A stretch of 64,000 nt of DNA from contig OZ025210.1 of NCBI GenBank assembly GCA_964019055.1, positions 15,503,832 to 15,567,831 on the forward strand, in the 5' to 3' direction. The stretch comes from Anthopleura xanthogrammica (lineage: Eukaryota; Cnidaria; Anthozoa; Actiniaria; Actiniidae). Under the pieces are notes generated by a model that worked only from the letters and a program-made list of their open reading frames with translations, was not told where the DNA came from and searched no databases. A program made the translations under genes and the position numbers. Positions 36,090 through 49,800 of the stretch are shown in pieces; position 1 is the first letter of the stretch, and every line of letters starts with the position of its first letter.

Positions 36090-37493
36090 CCATACATTGA
36101 TTATTCAGAAAAAAGGGAAGAATTAATCCTCAAAGATAGAAACTCAAAGAACTAAGCTTAGCTTATATATTGATTTCATTTTAATTTTTTTAATGGTTTT
36201 ACTGCTAGTGTGACTGCACTATAGTATTCCCCTCTTGACGCTCTAGAAACGATGTAGAATTCTTCACTCTTTGAGGTATAATTCCGTTATATAACTTTTT
36301 AATTGGTTATATTAATTACGTTAATGCAAGCTCTTGGCCTTAATTACGTTTGTTAGTTGAAACATATTAGCGCCTAATCATTTTCAGTTCTAAATACTCT
36401 GGGCTTATTTTGAGTCGATCGATTGAGGAATTGTACAGGAATTTTCCTCGACAGAGCTCGATAATTTGAACAAACCCTATTGAAGAATACATTTCTATAT
36501 AGAACATTGGATTGATGGAAGTTGCAAATTGTCGGATGAAATGTATTCATTTATGCAGTCAGCACTGGATTTTCCAATACAATGAGAGATTCAGTGCATC
36601 TCACCAAGATCTTAATATATAAGGCAAAGGCATGCACTTTTCGTATCTTAATTATAAATGAATGTTTTGCCATCACATATAAATTTAAAATTTGCTCCTA
36701 ATTCAATTACACTTATTTTCCCCTTTGCTCTTGAGAAACAACGAACTGAGAATTGTTCAAGGAACCTAGTGGGGAAAAGGGGAGAGCGCTCCACTCCTAG
36801 CTAATATAAACTAAATTTTGCAATCTAGTCCCCCCCCCCCCCCTCACACATACACACTTTTATCCTTTTGCATACTAGTCTCTCATATTTTACAATCTCA
36901 GTCCACAGTTTTTAGTTTGTCCGCAGTTCTTTTTTCTTCAATCATTATTTCATGCAAAATTTTGACCTTGCACGTTTGTTAGAAACCGTTTCGCACTTAA
37001 ATTAACATGCTGTTAACATCCATTAGACGGGCGGTATTATTTGGCCGCTCAAAGTAATCAAGAATATAATTATTTGTTTTGAGTCTTAGCTAACATCTTC
37101 TCAAGCGTCAAGGCTACACTCACGATACTCCATCAGCCGGAATGGCTTCTCTTAATGGAAGATGAAAACATTATTACAAAACAAAAGGCCATGAGCCCAT
37201 GTCTTTACTTTTTTATTTCAGTACTTTTCGGATAATGGCAATAGGCAATTTATGGCAGATAAGCATATATTTTGTGTATACTTTGGGAACCTTATTTGTC
37301 CATCAATTCACTTCTTAAGCATTTAAAGAAAACAAATAATTTGAAGATTAGGCAATATCGATAAAGGCCACCAATGTAAATCATTGCTTAAATAAACATG
37401 AGTTGCATGTTTTCGCACGCTAATGAAAACCAAGGAAAGTTTGGGAGAATTCAATAGGGGATCAGCCCAAATAGGAGACGTTTAAGTCCAATA
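36090..37493. other. Diverged ShKT-unit upstream sequence
   Basis: No gene. 36290-36540 matches 27780-28010 and 36931-37080 matches 39110-39240, so this is remnant sequence upstream of the duplicated ShKT units. Contains a poly-C tract at about 36830. Confidence 0.6.
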
Positions 37494-37573
37494 CGAAACA
37501 ATGGTTTCAAGTCGAGGTTGGCCTTGAAAAATAAACGAATGAAGTTCAGTCTCGACTTGGAACCATTGTTTCG
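37494..37573. repeat. Small inverted repeat
   Basis: CGAAACAATGGTTTCAAGTCGAG and its inverted match ending TTGTTTCG enclose about 35 bases. Resembles the arms of the element at 43459-43597 in the CTCGACTTG block. Confidence 0.62.
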
Positions 37574-37715
37574 TGATCACCCAAGCGAAATTGCGAAAGG
37601 TCTATTCTTTATTGTCATCAAATTGTAATCCTCAATGCAATGCGCGCAAAAATCAGCGAATTGATCTTTTTGACTTTTATAGCTTAAATTGAGAATTTGA
37701 TAACAAAACAAGAAA

Positions 37716-37935
<220 letters not shown>

Positions 37936-38079
37936 TATTAGTATAGTAGCAGTAGTGGTAGCAGTCGTGCACGTCGGGTAGTAACTCATATAACTCATAA
38001 CTCATAATCTCTTATTCTTTTCAATAACATTTAATAGGTCTTCACTCTTATCTTAGACACTTTATAACTAGCTGCTTAG

Positions 38080-38486
38080 TTAGCAATTTCCGCATGATTT
38101 CCTGCAATTCATTCTGTACTTAGATATACCACATTGATTGGCAGATGTCACTTTTGCACAATAGGTTGAATCCCTATAGTTAGAGCATCCTGAAATAAAA
38201 AAAAACAAACAATGAGAAGAAAATGGTTATCTACTGATATTAAGCCCTTTTCAATTTCAATAAGCTTTTGTTTTTCTACCTCGTTCCAAAATCCCTCGTA
38301 TTTTTTTCTGCAATAAAATATGCATGTATAGACTGATAGTTTCATACCTCGTTTGCCATAAGGTTGGGGCTCTTCCTCGTAATCCTGATCTCTCTCAAAA
38401 TCATCCCACGTACGTACACGTCTGGAGGTCACGGAGACGACAAGGATAGCACACAGAAAAAAGACAACTACAAGTTTGGAATTCAT
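38080..38486 (-). CDS. Secreted ShKT-domain peptide precursor, copy 4
   Basis: Coding exons 38348-38486 and 38080-38189 give an 82-residue precursor. The signal and propeptide exon is almost identical to copy 2 (acidic [12 protein letters not shown] stretch, KR at the exon end). The six-Cys domain is strongly different outside the cysteines (C-x8-C-x8-C-x8-C-x3-C-x2-C) but keeps a Lys-Tyr pair in SKYRMNC. A separate acceptor (TTATTTCAG) opens the mature exon. The likely untranslated first exon begins at 38751 (GTAAGG donor) and runs to about 38830. The conserved leader with a divergent mature domain is the pattern seen in venom and defence peptide families. Reading on past the exon donor gives a longer open frame that has no cysteines and is judged intronic. 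Confidence 0.83.
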
Positions 38487-38666
38487 GATGGTCACAAACC
38501 TAAAATATTAAAAAAAGTGAAGTGTTTCGATGCGCTGAAATATGATAAACACGATGTCGAAACCTGAAAGTGCATCTTTTGGAGAAACGAATGCGCGAAC
38601 ATAAAATTTCCGAAAACTAATCGAATTAAAGAAGGAGATTTGGCCAGATTTAGAGAAATGAAAAGC

Positions 38667-38714
38667 AAAGCAATGCAAAGCAATGCAAAGCAAAGCAGAG
38701 CAAAGCAAAGCAAC
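38667..38714. repeat. Short imperfect AAAGC array in ShKT copy 4 intron
   Basis: Eight to nine units of GCAAA/GCAAT type directly after GAGAAATGAAAAGCAAA, the same context that in copy 2 (30437-30457) holds a single unit. Position is equivalent to the giant array of copy 3. Confidence 0.85.
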
Positions 38715-40295
38715 GCCTCCTATTGATGCAATATTTGCGGAGTGCCTTACCCTTTATCTTAATGTTGATCTTGAGATGCTGCTTAAACAACTTCTGAAGG
38801 AAGAATGAATACCTAGCTTGGTTGAATTAATGTATAACTTGATATAAGTGCTAGTTGCTTTGACGTAAGCTATTGTCAATACTATGCGAACCAGAGAACG
38901 ATAAGCTGATGAAAACAAAGCAGCTTATAGTAATAACTATTGTGATAATGGTTGGCATATTAACATCACAGAGCTAATATCTATAAACACCAACTAGCGC
39001 CAATAATTAGTTATGTCTACGCGCCCTTTTTAATGCTCTTACATTTTATTAGATTGTGGGAGGAACTCTTCAAGATAGAAACTCGAAGAAACGAGAGTTG
39101 AAAAGCTGAAATTATTATGTCATGCAAAATTTTGACCCTGCATGTTTGTTAGAAACTTTTACATGTAAATTAACATGCTGTTAACATGCATTTGAAGGAC
39201 GGTACTATTTGGCCGCTCAAAGCAATCAAGGATATCTGAAGGATATTAAGGCTTGGGTTGAGCATAATTTGCATGTAATTTATGTTTTGTAATAATTATA
39301 TTTGTTTGAATCTTATCTAACATCTTCTCAAGAGCGTATGTCTGTAACGACCGAGAAACTCAAGACAGTTGCTTAAAATCAAAGTTGATTTTATTTCACC
39401 AAAAGAACCTTCCTAGCTAGGTATTTCAGAAACAAAATGATTAAAAAGTCCAAGTGCGATTTTATTTTTTTGAAAATTACGAAAGTTTGAAAAATCGATT
39501 AAAACATTGACTTTTCCTAATTTATATGCACAAATCGAGAGCCAACTTCAATAATTAATAGACGGCGTGGAAAGCAACCAATTCAAACCATATTTCGCAT
39601 GAAACTAAGTTGACATTCTATCTTTAATATGTATTATTTGTATTTTACAAACTTTCTTCTTGACACTTATATTTAGCCTCATAAAACCTTCGTTATCTTG
39701 TTGTCAGTTGACCATCAAATTTTAGACGAAATTTAGACTCCAATATCTCTGCTGGTACCTAACGAATCGGAAAAAGAGCTACATCACCTTAAAGAACAAC
39801 TATTCTAATGTCCTTAGAACAAATCTGAACTTCTACAAATAAAACACCAACCCGCGAGCGAATTTTATTGTGAAGTGTTCGTGCACGAAATGCGACTAAC
39901 TAATTTGAAGCGCCGTCATCAATATGCAAATTACGAGAGAGAAAAAGGAACCCGTTCTGTTATATATTTGGTCACGAAACTGTTTTTGTATAGTAAAATA
40001 TATTTTTCAAGCTTATAAATCGTAATTGAATACAAGAATGACTCAAAATGCTGTTTAGAGAGTAACAGGCTATTGAGCTTCATAGTTGGATCAGATCGAA
40101 TCGTCTCAGACAAATAACGACACAAACCTGATGATGATCCAAATTTTTTATATCATTCTTTTTATTCTTTTTTTTTTTTTTCTTTTCTTATTCTCGTAGT
40201 TTTATTACAAATCAGTCAAATTCGAAAGGTTATGATATCTAAAAATAAGGAAATATGACAATATACAAAATGTTATCCTTCTCCCTCTCCTTGTT

Positions 40296-40420
40296 CTCCC
40301 TCTCCTTGTTCTCGTTCTCGTTCTCGTTCTCGTTCTCGTTCTCGTTCTCGTTCTCGTTCTCGTTCTCGTTCTCGTTCTCGTTCTCGTTCTCGTTCTCGTT
40401 CTCGTTCTCGTTCTCGTTTC
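40296..40420. repeat. TTCTCG hexanucleotide array
   Basis: About 20 units of TTCTCG with CCTCTCCTTG-type degenerate units on the left, roughly 450 bases upstream of the receptor C start codon. The Ser-Phe frame through it is an artefact. Confidence 0.95.
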
Positions 40421-40687
40421 GTGCAGAATATAATCTAAAACACCATTATAATAAAACTTCTATTGTTAAAACAAGCGTTAGACCTATCAATCGAAGGGAA
40501 TATTTCGAAATAAATTCAATTGATGGACGTTAAGAATTCATATTGAAACAGCTTGAACAGGTTTGGATGTTGTTTTTCGTTATTTTACAAATGTAAATAT
40601 AAAGCCTCCAACAATTGGTCGCTTTCCTACTAGCCTATAGTGCGTGGTAAATATATTTCAGTGAAATTTTATCTTTCCTTACTTCAG

Positions 40688-40694
40688 TATATAA
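40688..40694 (+). promoter_or_regulatory. Candidate TATA box of receptor C
   Basis: TATATAA lies about 170 bases before the C start codon, with no intervening gene. It is AT-rich sequence, so chance occurrence is possible. Confidence 0.28.
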
Positions 40695-40861
40695 CAGTTC
40701 TTTGCTTTTGGAGAGTTACACAATCATTAATATTGGGCTAACGTTTATTTGTTGTGGACTTTTGAAGTTTATCACAAAAAGCAATTGAAATTCGATGTAA
40801 AATAAATGTAAGAAACACAGAAAGTCGTTTTCTAAAGGTGTCTAGGTCATATTAAACAGCA

Positions 40862-43800
40862 ATGAGGAACCACAAAGACCTCTGGTATGAAACATTCTTC
40901 CTTCTAATGATGTCTTCTTTGACATTGTCAGGTATGTGTATACTGTATAGACCCCTTGTAGTTTATTCCAATTCATTAGTTAACTTTGAAGGAGAAAGTT
41001 ATATCATTGAAAATAAATCTAATAACAATTTCTATTTGAATCAAACTTCTTCGGGAGCTGCTGAATGGATTTTATAGATTACTAAATGATACGAACTTAT
41101 TGGGGTTAAAAATACCTAAAATGAAGGTTTAAACACTGATTAATCACATGCTTAGACCTTTACTGTCGTTCTGTTGTTGTGCTTACAATTTCTGTTAGTT
41201 GTTGGTGACATGAACAAAAAATAGAAATATATCATACTCATATATTCATATATCCATTGAAGTAAATTCAATTACTATTGGACACAAAAAAGTTAGAGCC
41301 AGTCATCAAAAAAATGAGATTTTTGTAAAAAATCAAATCAAGAAAAAGGCCAAACTTGCAGGGAATATATAAACTTTATTAGGTTCGAAATTTGTATTTT
41401 ATAGTCCATATAGTGCTCAAGTCTGTAGAGACTGAGAGATGGTATATCAGTTAAATTTCCCCTATTTCATAGTTTTAATTTATACCAGCAAACTCAACGG
41501 TGTTTCAAAATATTTGCTTATATTTTCCTAAAAATTCGGAACAATGATTTTGAATTATTATATTTAGATGGATTATTCGAATGGACGCAAAAGCCTAAAA
41601 TCAACATCGAGCTTATTAATGGACGTCATGCATCTCTACAGTGGAACTACACAATCCCTAATGGAGAAATCTTCAACTTCGTATTTATATCAAGATACCA
41701 AGATGCGAAGCGCAGCTTTGCTAGACAAACCATGGCGATCAAGATGGCTGATGGCCGTGTAAAGATATACGCAAATTTCAAAAATCATATTGATGTCAAT
41801 GGGGCAGCAACGTTGAGAATATACAACGTGGAAATGGAAGATGAGGCGATATATTGTTGTGAAGTACATTATTCTGGCAAAAGTGCTATAAGTTGTGTGC
41901 AAGCGTTTGTGCTGGGTAAGAAAATATTTAAAAAAATAGCTTATAATTTTATAAAAATAACTTATAATTACATAATATTCCCAAAATATACAAATTGCAA
42001 GTTTATAAATAAAAGCAAGGTAGGCTTACACACGATACAAGAGGTATTATTTGAGAAACACTGTCAACATAGAAATTATATTAACAATGCCGGAAGAGAG
42101 TTTCTTGAAACTTGCGTATTTTAATGTGAAAAGTAGCATCAGTGATGATACCAACGTGCAAGAACACTTTAGAATTGTCAACATACATTTTCTTTTATTG
42201 TATTTAACTTTCAGTTCCACCCAAAATAACCCATTATCCAAAGAATAGAACGGTGTTTGAAGAAACAGTTGCTTCCTTGCATTGTAATGCTACTGGGATC
42301 CCAAAGCCAAGTATTGAGTGGTATCGAATGGACTCCCCATATCAACGCATCCACACTGGAAACACATTAAATCTTCCAGTGACAAGAAATGATAGCGGTG
42401 TATTTGTGTGCAAAGCATTCAACAGAATTGGTGTTGCAAATGGATCAGCATATGTTGATGTGCAGTGTAAGTTAATATTAAAGTCATTCCAGCTACAAGA
42501 AAGTGGACAATTTCAAACCAGAAATTGCGAGCTAAATATCCAACTTTCTTACTTCTTTGCCTTCACATTGTTTGCTATTTGCCATAGGTATTTATAACCA
42601 AAAACCAGTACCCTTTGCAGTACCCCTTATATAGTCAGACTCATTGCAGCAAAGAGGCGAGACAAAAAAACAAATGCTATATTGATGAACTGGTGCATGC
42701 ACAGCTGAGTCCACGTATATAGACCCTTTTAGTTTGGGCGTATTGCTTTCCAGTTTAAGATTAAATGTCAATCCTAAGAGTGCCATTTCTTTGTTTAAAG
42801 GCTGCGAATGAGAAAACACATGAATATATGGATAAAACTCAAACAAATAATTGTATTCTCAAGGGAATGACAAGTGGTCTGCAATGGGTAAACATCACGC
42901 CCAAGACAAATTGGTCTATTGTAGATACTAGTGTTTATTGCTAAACGCAAACACAAAGTTATTTCTAAAATTTGTTGCTCGAAGTATAGGGGTAAAGGAG
43001 TGAATACAGGCGCTTATGTTTTTTCAAACTGTAGATCCACCAAAAGCAATCGTGAGTGTTAAAAGCATTATTGCAAATCAAAGTGACGTCATTAAAGTGA
43101 GGTGCCATGTGACCGGAAATCCCAAACCATCAATAAGCTGGACAAAGATGGATAAACACTCCCATGTATTATCTTTGGAAAGTACCTTGGCCATAAATAT
43201 CACGGGCAAGATAGATGAAGGAAAATATCAATGTCAAGCCAAGAATGGTATTGGGAATTCGAGTCATGATGTAATGGCAGTGCTTGTTCAAAGTAAGTAT
43301 GATTTGCTATGAATTAATAATGTCGAAGTAAAATGATTTTGGTTGTTATTAAACGATATGGCTGGAACGATCCGGGCTGTGGTTTAATCGCTGAACCGCG
43401 CTATGTCAAAAATAGTGAAAACACTGGATACCTTCTATATATATATGGTCTAGTAGACCTTTCCCGAATTCGCTTGACTGACCACAACACAATAGAATCA
43501 AGGCGAGGCTGAAGTAGACGAAATGTAGTAACTGTTAGAAATTCCAGCCTCGACTTGAAAGTTTTGTTCTGTGGTTTTTCAAGCGAATTCAGGAAAGTTT
43601 TTTTTCGTAATGTCTTTTAAGTTTATTTTCGGAAGGAAGGCTTGCATTTCCTCTTATCGCTTTCCCAAGATCTCCCTCTGAACTATGTTCTAAATTTCTT
43701 TTCAGATCACTCCCCTATTGATTCAAGCATCGAAACCTGTCCCATGAACAACCAAGTAACCGAAAACCAGACATTTGTAATGCAATGTTCAAGCATTGCA

Positions 43801-46800
43801 AGTCCTTCTCCGACATATCGTATTTACCACAATCAGAGATTAATCAAAGAAAACCGTTCTGGTTATCACAAGATATGTCGAGTCAAGAAGAGTCACTCAG
43901 GAAACTACACATGTATTTCTGTGAATAGCTATGGCGCTGGGAAAGGTGTGAGCACCCAGTTGGATGTGCAATGTAAGTCGTTTTCATAAATCTCTTATCT
44001 GTGCTGCATTTAGAGCCCTAATTTTAAGATCCCTTTAATTGATGAAGTTTTTTTTTCAAGATCCTCCAACTGTTGCCATCCATCCAAGGACCATTAATCT
44101 AAAAGAAGGTTCCATTGCTACTTTAACATGCGTTGCTACTGGAAACCCCTACCCTAATATTATATGGGAGAAAAAAGGTGTTGTTGGGATTTTGAGGACA
44201 AGCAATATTCTCGTAATCAATGGTACCCAACGCAGTGATACAGGAAACTACACGTGCAGGGCTTACAATGGCATCGGGACAACCGTTACAAGTTCAAGCC
44301 AGTTGGAAATATACTGTAAGTAAGAATATAAGAAGCTATAATTGCTTTTGCCTGTTGCCGTTCTCTTCTCTTTAATTCCACGTCTTTCTCTTTGTCTCGT
44401 CTCTTCTTCTTCTTCTATCTTAGTAGCGTCCAACATGATTATACCCTTACTTTTATAAGCCTATAGCTTGTTTCAGAATCTCGATAACATACCATTTTAG
44501 CTTGGGCGGTTTGTTTTCCAATTTCAAACCACGTGTAATTCGCTCGAGTACCATTATTTTATTTAATATTGCACATGAGAAGACACATGAATACCGATAC
44601 TGACAACACAAACAAAGAATCATGAGAATAACGCCCAAGCTTTAATTTGATTAACATTCATGGGTAAACAGAGATATAATGGCCACAACTTCCACCCCTG
44701 TCATCGCATTTCAAGCGCGCTTCGTAAATGGATTATTGGCGTTTGAGACTTCATATCTCTTGATTTTATTCCAGATGCACCAGAAATATTAATACCACCC
44801 ATCAATATAACAAGCCTGGAATCGTTGAATTCATCGCTTTACTGCGAAGCTGTTGGAAATCCAGAACCTAGAATTACTTGGATGAAACATGAAAACGGGA
44901 TCTTAAGGAATCTTAATGCATCAGAAGAACGACTAAAGTTTATCAAGGTCTCTAAACATGATGCTGGAGTTTACGTTTGTTTCGCGTCAAATGTTATTGG
45001 GAATTCTAGTGTAGCTGCAACAATTGATGTTCAATGTAAGTGTGCAAATGAATAGGAAGAACGTAATGACGAAATACACTGTAAGAGAAAAAAACAAAGT
45101 AAAGAAGACTGACCCATAAGGTTTAACAATGTTTGACGTTTGCACCGCGGCTTAAGGACCTCGAACATATATATCCCTATCTTATCTCTTCATTTTCTTT
45201 CTTTTCATTGATTATTAGTCTGTTAATTTTTTTCCAGATAAACCTTCAAACACAAGATTGTTTTCAAGTGCTACTCATGATACTGTAGAGATCAAAGACT
45301 CAGTGACTATGTACTGTCAAACAGATGCGAATCCCCCAGCAGATGTACACCAGTTCTTTTATGGTGACGATCTCATCGCGATAACAAATAATGGTGCCCA
45401 TCATCTGATCACTGTAGAAAAGGGACATGAAGGGGTTTATCATTGTAAGGCAATAAATACGTTGGGACTGGGAGACACGGCGTACATGTTTCTTAGAGTT
45501 AAGGGTAAGTCAGTAAGCACAGACACATGAAAGATAGAAAGAAGGAAGAAAAGCATGAAGGAAAGTAGGAAAGAAAGAGTAACAACTCAAAAGCCTTCTA
45601 AATTTTGTTACTGAATTTGAGAAAGTCAATTCAATACAAACCAAGAATATTTTGAGAAACTTAACAACAGTTTCGAAGCAAGACATGTTTGGCAGGACCT
45701 ACTGCCATCTTCAATTGCAAGAAAATTACAATCATAGACACTTTAAATATGATGTTTAACAAAGACTAGATAACTGTTGGAATGTGTGAAACCACGCATA
45801 ATGCGGAGTATTTATTAAAATAAGTTGATCTTATTCTTTTATTCATATCCCCTAGTCCCTGCATCCATTGTAGTTTACCCAGAAAGCCAGACTGTAAATG
45901 AAGGCGAAACGTTGATACTGAGCTGTGTTGCCAATGGTGACCCACTTCCAAACATAACCTGGACGATTTGGAACAGCACTGAAGTGATCTCAAATGAGCC
46001 AGTTTTGATTTTAAAGAACACCGCCAGAATCAATGAAGGAGTATATGTGTGCTCAGGAAGTAATGCTGTTGGTGAAAATACAATTGCAGTAGCAAGAGTT
46101 ATGGTTAATTGTAAGTAAAAAATAAACAGTCGAGAATAATTATATTCATTTAGCCATTTTTTTTTCATTTGCTATTGAAGTTGATTAGTGAAATAGAGAT
46201 ACAATTTGCAATTACTATGACTATTCAATATATCTAAAAACCTAAAATAAAAATATAATGATTAACTTTAAAAAATCTATCAGCAGTCAGCGAATATCAT
46301 TTCAGATAACTTTTGCTTGTCTAATTATTGACCTTATTTTGTCTCATTTTTTTTTTCTTCCTTCAAAAAAAGATAAACCCAATATTACAGTTGCAAGGAC
46401 GAGTTACCAGAGGGAAGATTCCACAAACAAAATAAAGTTATCTTGCATTGCGATAGGGTGTCCGTTACCAGTCGTTGTATGGTCACCGTTGCCAGAAAAT
46501 TCAACAGTGCTATCCATGGCAATTTCAAAGACCACGAGAGTTAGCACTGTTATATTCGACATAGCGAAAAACCTGGATGATGCGGATGTGATTCAATGTT
46601 TTGCTTGGAATAGTATGGGAAATGTCTATGAAAACGTTACGCTTCGGCCAGATTCAGGTATGATCAGGTATATTCTAGAGATTAAAAGAAGATTGGTCCT
46701 TCAAAAGTACTTAAATTGTATCGATACCCTAATAACACTGGGCTCAGCTAACAGCGCAAATCGAATTAGCATTTAGCATGATAGGTTTTGCGGGGGGAGG

Positions 46801-49800
46801 AAAACCAGAGAACTTGGAGAAAAAACCTCAAAATCAAAGAACCTAACGAATTCTACTCAAACGCGTACGTGGCGAAGAGACTAGATATGAATCCGAAACC
46901 GGCGCCAGAGGTGAGCAGGCGAGAACTCATGATCAAGTTGTGGTGCATGTGTGTATTTTGGAATTGTACAAAAGCAGAGAACTCTGCAATCTTTCACTCC
47001 ATATTCCGTTCCACAATGTTACGCGGTATCAAAACGTCGATACTTTTAAGAACATAGAAAAATCCAAGCCACTTTCTCGCTTTGGACACAAATACAATTA
47101 ATATTATACCTTTTTTTCCTTCGCACAGAAAAAGCATACCGAAAACGACATCATAACACAAACACCTGGTTTGGTTTGTCACCCCTCGCTGTTTTAGGAA
47201 TTATGACTGGATTCATGGTCGTGTTTATAGCAGCCTTTGTCATGGCATCGATATACAGAAAAAGGAGATGTGGAAAAGGTTAATTGACGTACATTTAATC
47301 TTGGGGTGGGGAGGGGGGGGGGGTGCGAGCTTCAAGCACATTTGATCATTTCTCAAATGTTAAAATGCGCAGTATAAGTATTAAACCTTTTTCTGCTGAA
47401 TACATGTACAGCTATTTCAAAAAAGGTTGGTTGCATTTGGTTGGTCGGTCGGTCGTTTGGTTTGTTGATTGATTGACTGGTCCCATAGGTCAATTGGTTG
47501 GTTGATAACAAATTAATGCTCATTGTGTCTTTTCCCACTTTGATTTCAGTCGTGTTTTCAAAATAGATGAATCTGAGGAAATTACTTTCTTCAGCCGCAA
47601 CGTTTGCGAAGAACTCTACCACTTCATGAATTTAATATCTTAATCTAATGTAAAGATTTCACAACAAAGAAATCATGCAAGCAGTCAACCGAGAAAGTAA
47701 CCACTCATTCATTCTTTCAATCTAAACACTATTCCCACTTAAAATCTTAACAGAACTAGAAATAGCTAAACAAAATGAAAAGTATAGAACAATAAAGACT
47801 ATGAAAACATACAAATGCACGATTCTAATTGGTAAGGGAATGGTGAATTAATGGTTAGCGTGCGTATATCCAGTTCTGGATGCACGAGGGAGGTTGCTTA
47901 AGCACTCAAGAAGCTAAAGTCGCACTCGGCTACGCCTTGTGCAACTATTACGCTTCTCCCTCGTGCATCCAGAACTGGATATACGCACAGCTAACCATTC
48001 ACCATTGCTTTTTTATCATACGTAGCTGTTTGTTTCATGCTGATGGACTGAAGAGTCTTAATTTCTAACTTACGCGCAGAAAATTAGCTGAAAAAATTCA
48101 AAACTATTTCCTTCAACTATGTCACCAAAAAGTATTTTCCATCAGAAATTTATAAAAACCAAAAGAACCAAAACGATTTTAGAAATGCTTCGTGATTAAT
48201 TTGAAAGACAGTTTTTAATGTTCGGAAAAAAGAAGTATCAAAAAAAGGTTGAAAACGATTTTTGACGCTCGAGCTTGTTCAATCCATTTATTTATTTTTC
48301 AAAGATATCCAGCCAATCAGAGTGTGCGTTATATCATGGCTATGACGTTAGCGCGCGAGTGTGCACAATCACCAGCGCGAGTGTGCAGATCCATTTCTTG
48401 TTCATATAGATATCCAACCAATCAGAGCGCGAGTTATATCGTGGCTATGTTATAAAAGTGCAATGTACCATGGGGAATGTGAAAGTGCTGGCCTGTAATA
48501 TTATTTTAAGTAGATTACCCGGTCTATACAATCACTTTATATGAAGAACGCATTTTCTTTTACGAGAGAGCCCGACCAAATAGTATCGCGCGCGTTACAT
48601 ATCTATTAGAGAAAAAAAACAGTCGTATATGGTTTCAATTTTTATTGCACCTTATTCCCCTTTTCCTTTCCTTTTATTATTATTTAATGTTGTCTTAACT
48701 TATTCATTTCAGACTTTAGGGACCAATTTTGGTATGGCAAATGTAGTGTTTAATTGAGGTCTATCAGCATTTGCCGCATGTTCTCCTACATTTCATTTCA
48801 AGCAAAGAATACCGAGCGCAATCTCTTTTGAGCGAATTACATCTGCTGCTGGACCACGTGTCGCTACATCCTGCAATGGAATTTAATGAAACAAATAAAT
48901 AAATGAATGGATGGATAAATGGAAAGATGGATAGATGAATGGATAGATAGATAGATGGATGGATGGATGGATGGATGGATGGATGGATGGATGGATGGAT
49001 GGATGGATGGATGGATGGATGGATGGATGGATGGATGGATGGATGGATGGATGGATGGATGGATGGATGGATGGATGGATGGATGGATGGATGGATGGAT
49101 GGATGGATGGATGGATGGATGGATGGATGGATGGATGGATGGATGGATGGATGGATGGATGGATGGATGGATGGATGGATGGATGGATGGATGGATGGAT
49201 GGATGGATGGATGGATGGATGGATGGATGGATGGATGGATGGATGGATGGATGGATGGATGGATGGATGGATGGATGGATGGATGGATGGATGGATGGAT
49301 GGATGGATGGATGGATGGATGGATGGATGGATGGATGGATGGATGGATGGATGGATGGATGGATGGATGGATGGATGGATGGATGGATGGATGGATGGAT
49401 GGATGGATGGATGGATGGATGGATGGATGGATGGATGGATGGATGGATGGATGGATGGATGGATGGATGGATGGATGGATGGATGGATGGATGGATGGAT
49501 GGATGGATGGATGGATGGATGGATGGATGGATGGATGGATGGATGGATGGATGGATGGATGGATGGAATGATAGAGAGAAATTAAAAAATAGTAAAATCT
49601 AGGAACTGTCTGTCCCGGTTCCATTTTTCAAGCAAGACTATAAATCGAGTGCTAAATGCGTGAAAAGTGTGCCCCGATGTTGAAACAGCGTGACCAACTC
49701 TCCTTGTGGTTTTTCAAGATAGAAAATTGAAAGGAAAATCAATATTTTAGGCCTTCAAAGCAATAATTTTTTTTCAGAACGAAGGAAAGTAGTTAAGAAA

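Larger units (their letters stand above)
38830..40861. other. Intergenic between ShKT copy 4 and receptor C
   Basis: Holds diverged ShKT-unit sequence to about 39300, then unmatched AT-rich sequence, the TTCTCG array and the presumed receptor C promoter. No open frame with domain similarity. Confidence 0.6.

Noticed and set aside
40255..40533. Ser-Phe repeat frame
   Set aside because: Translation of the TTCTCG array.
47279..47283. Stop directly after the receptor C TM exon as the only gene end
   Set aside because: Kept as an alternative; a phase-matched tail exon at 61620-61777 gives a normal cytoplasmic tail, though the donor is weak.
48764..49602. Open frames reading MDGW and IHPS repeats across the ATGG array
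   Set aside because: Repeat artefacts. Only the last part of the minus-strand frame (48764-48870) is a real exon, entered by splicing.
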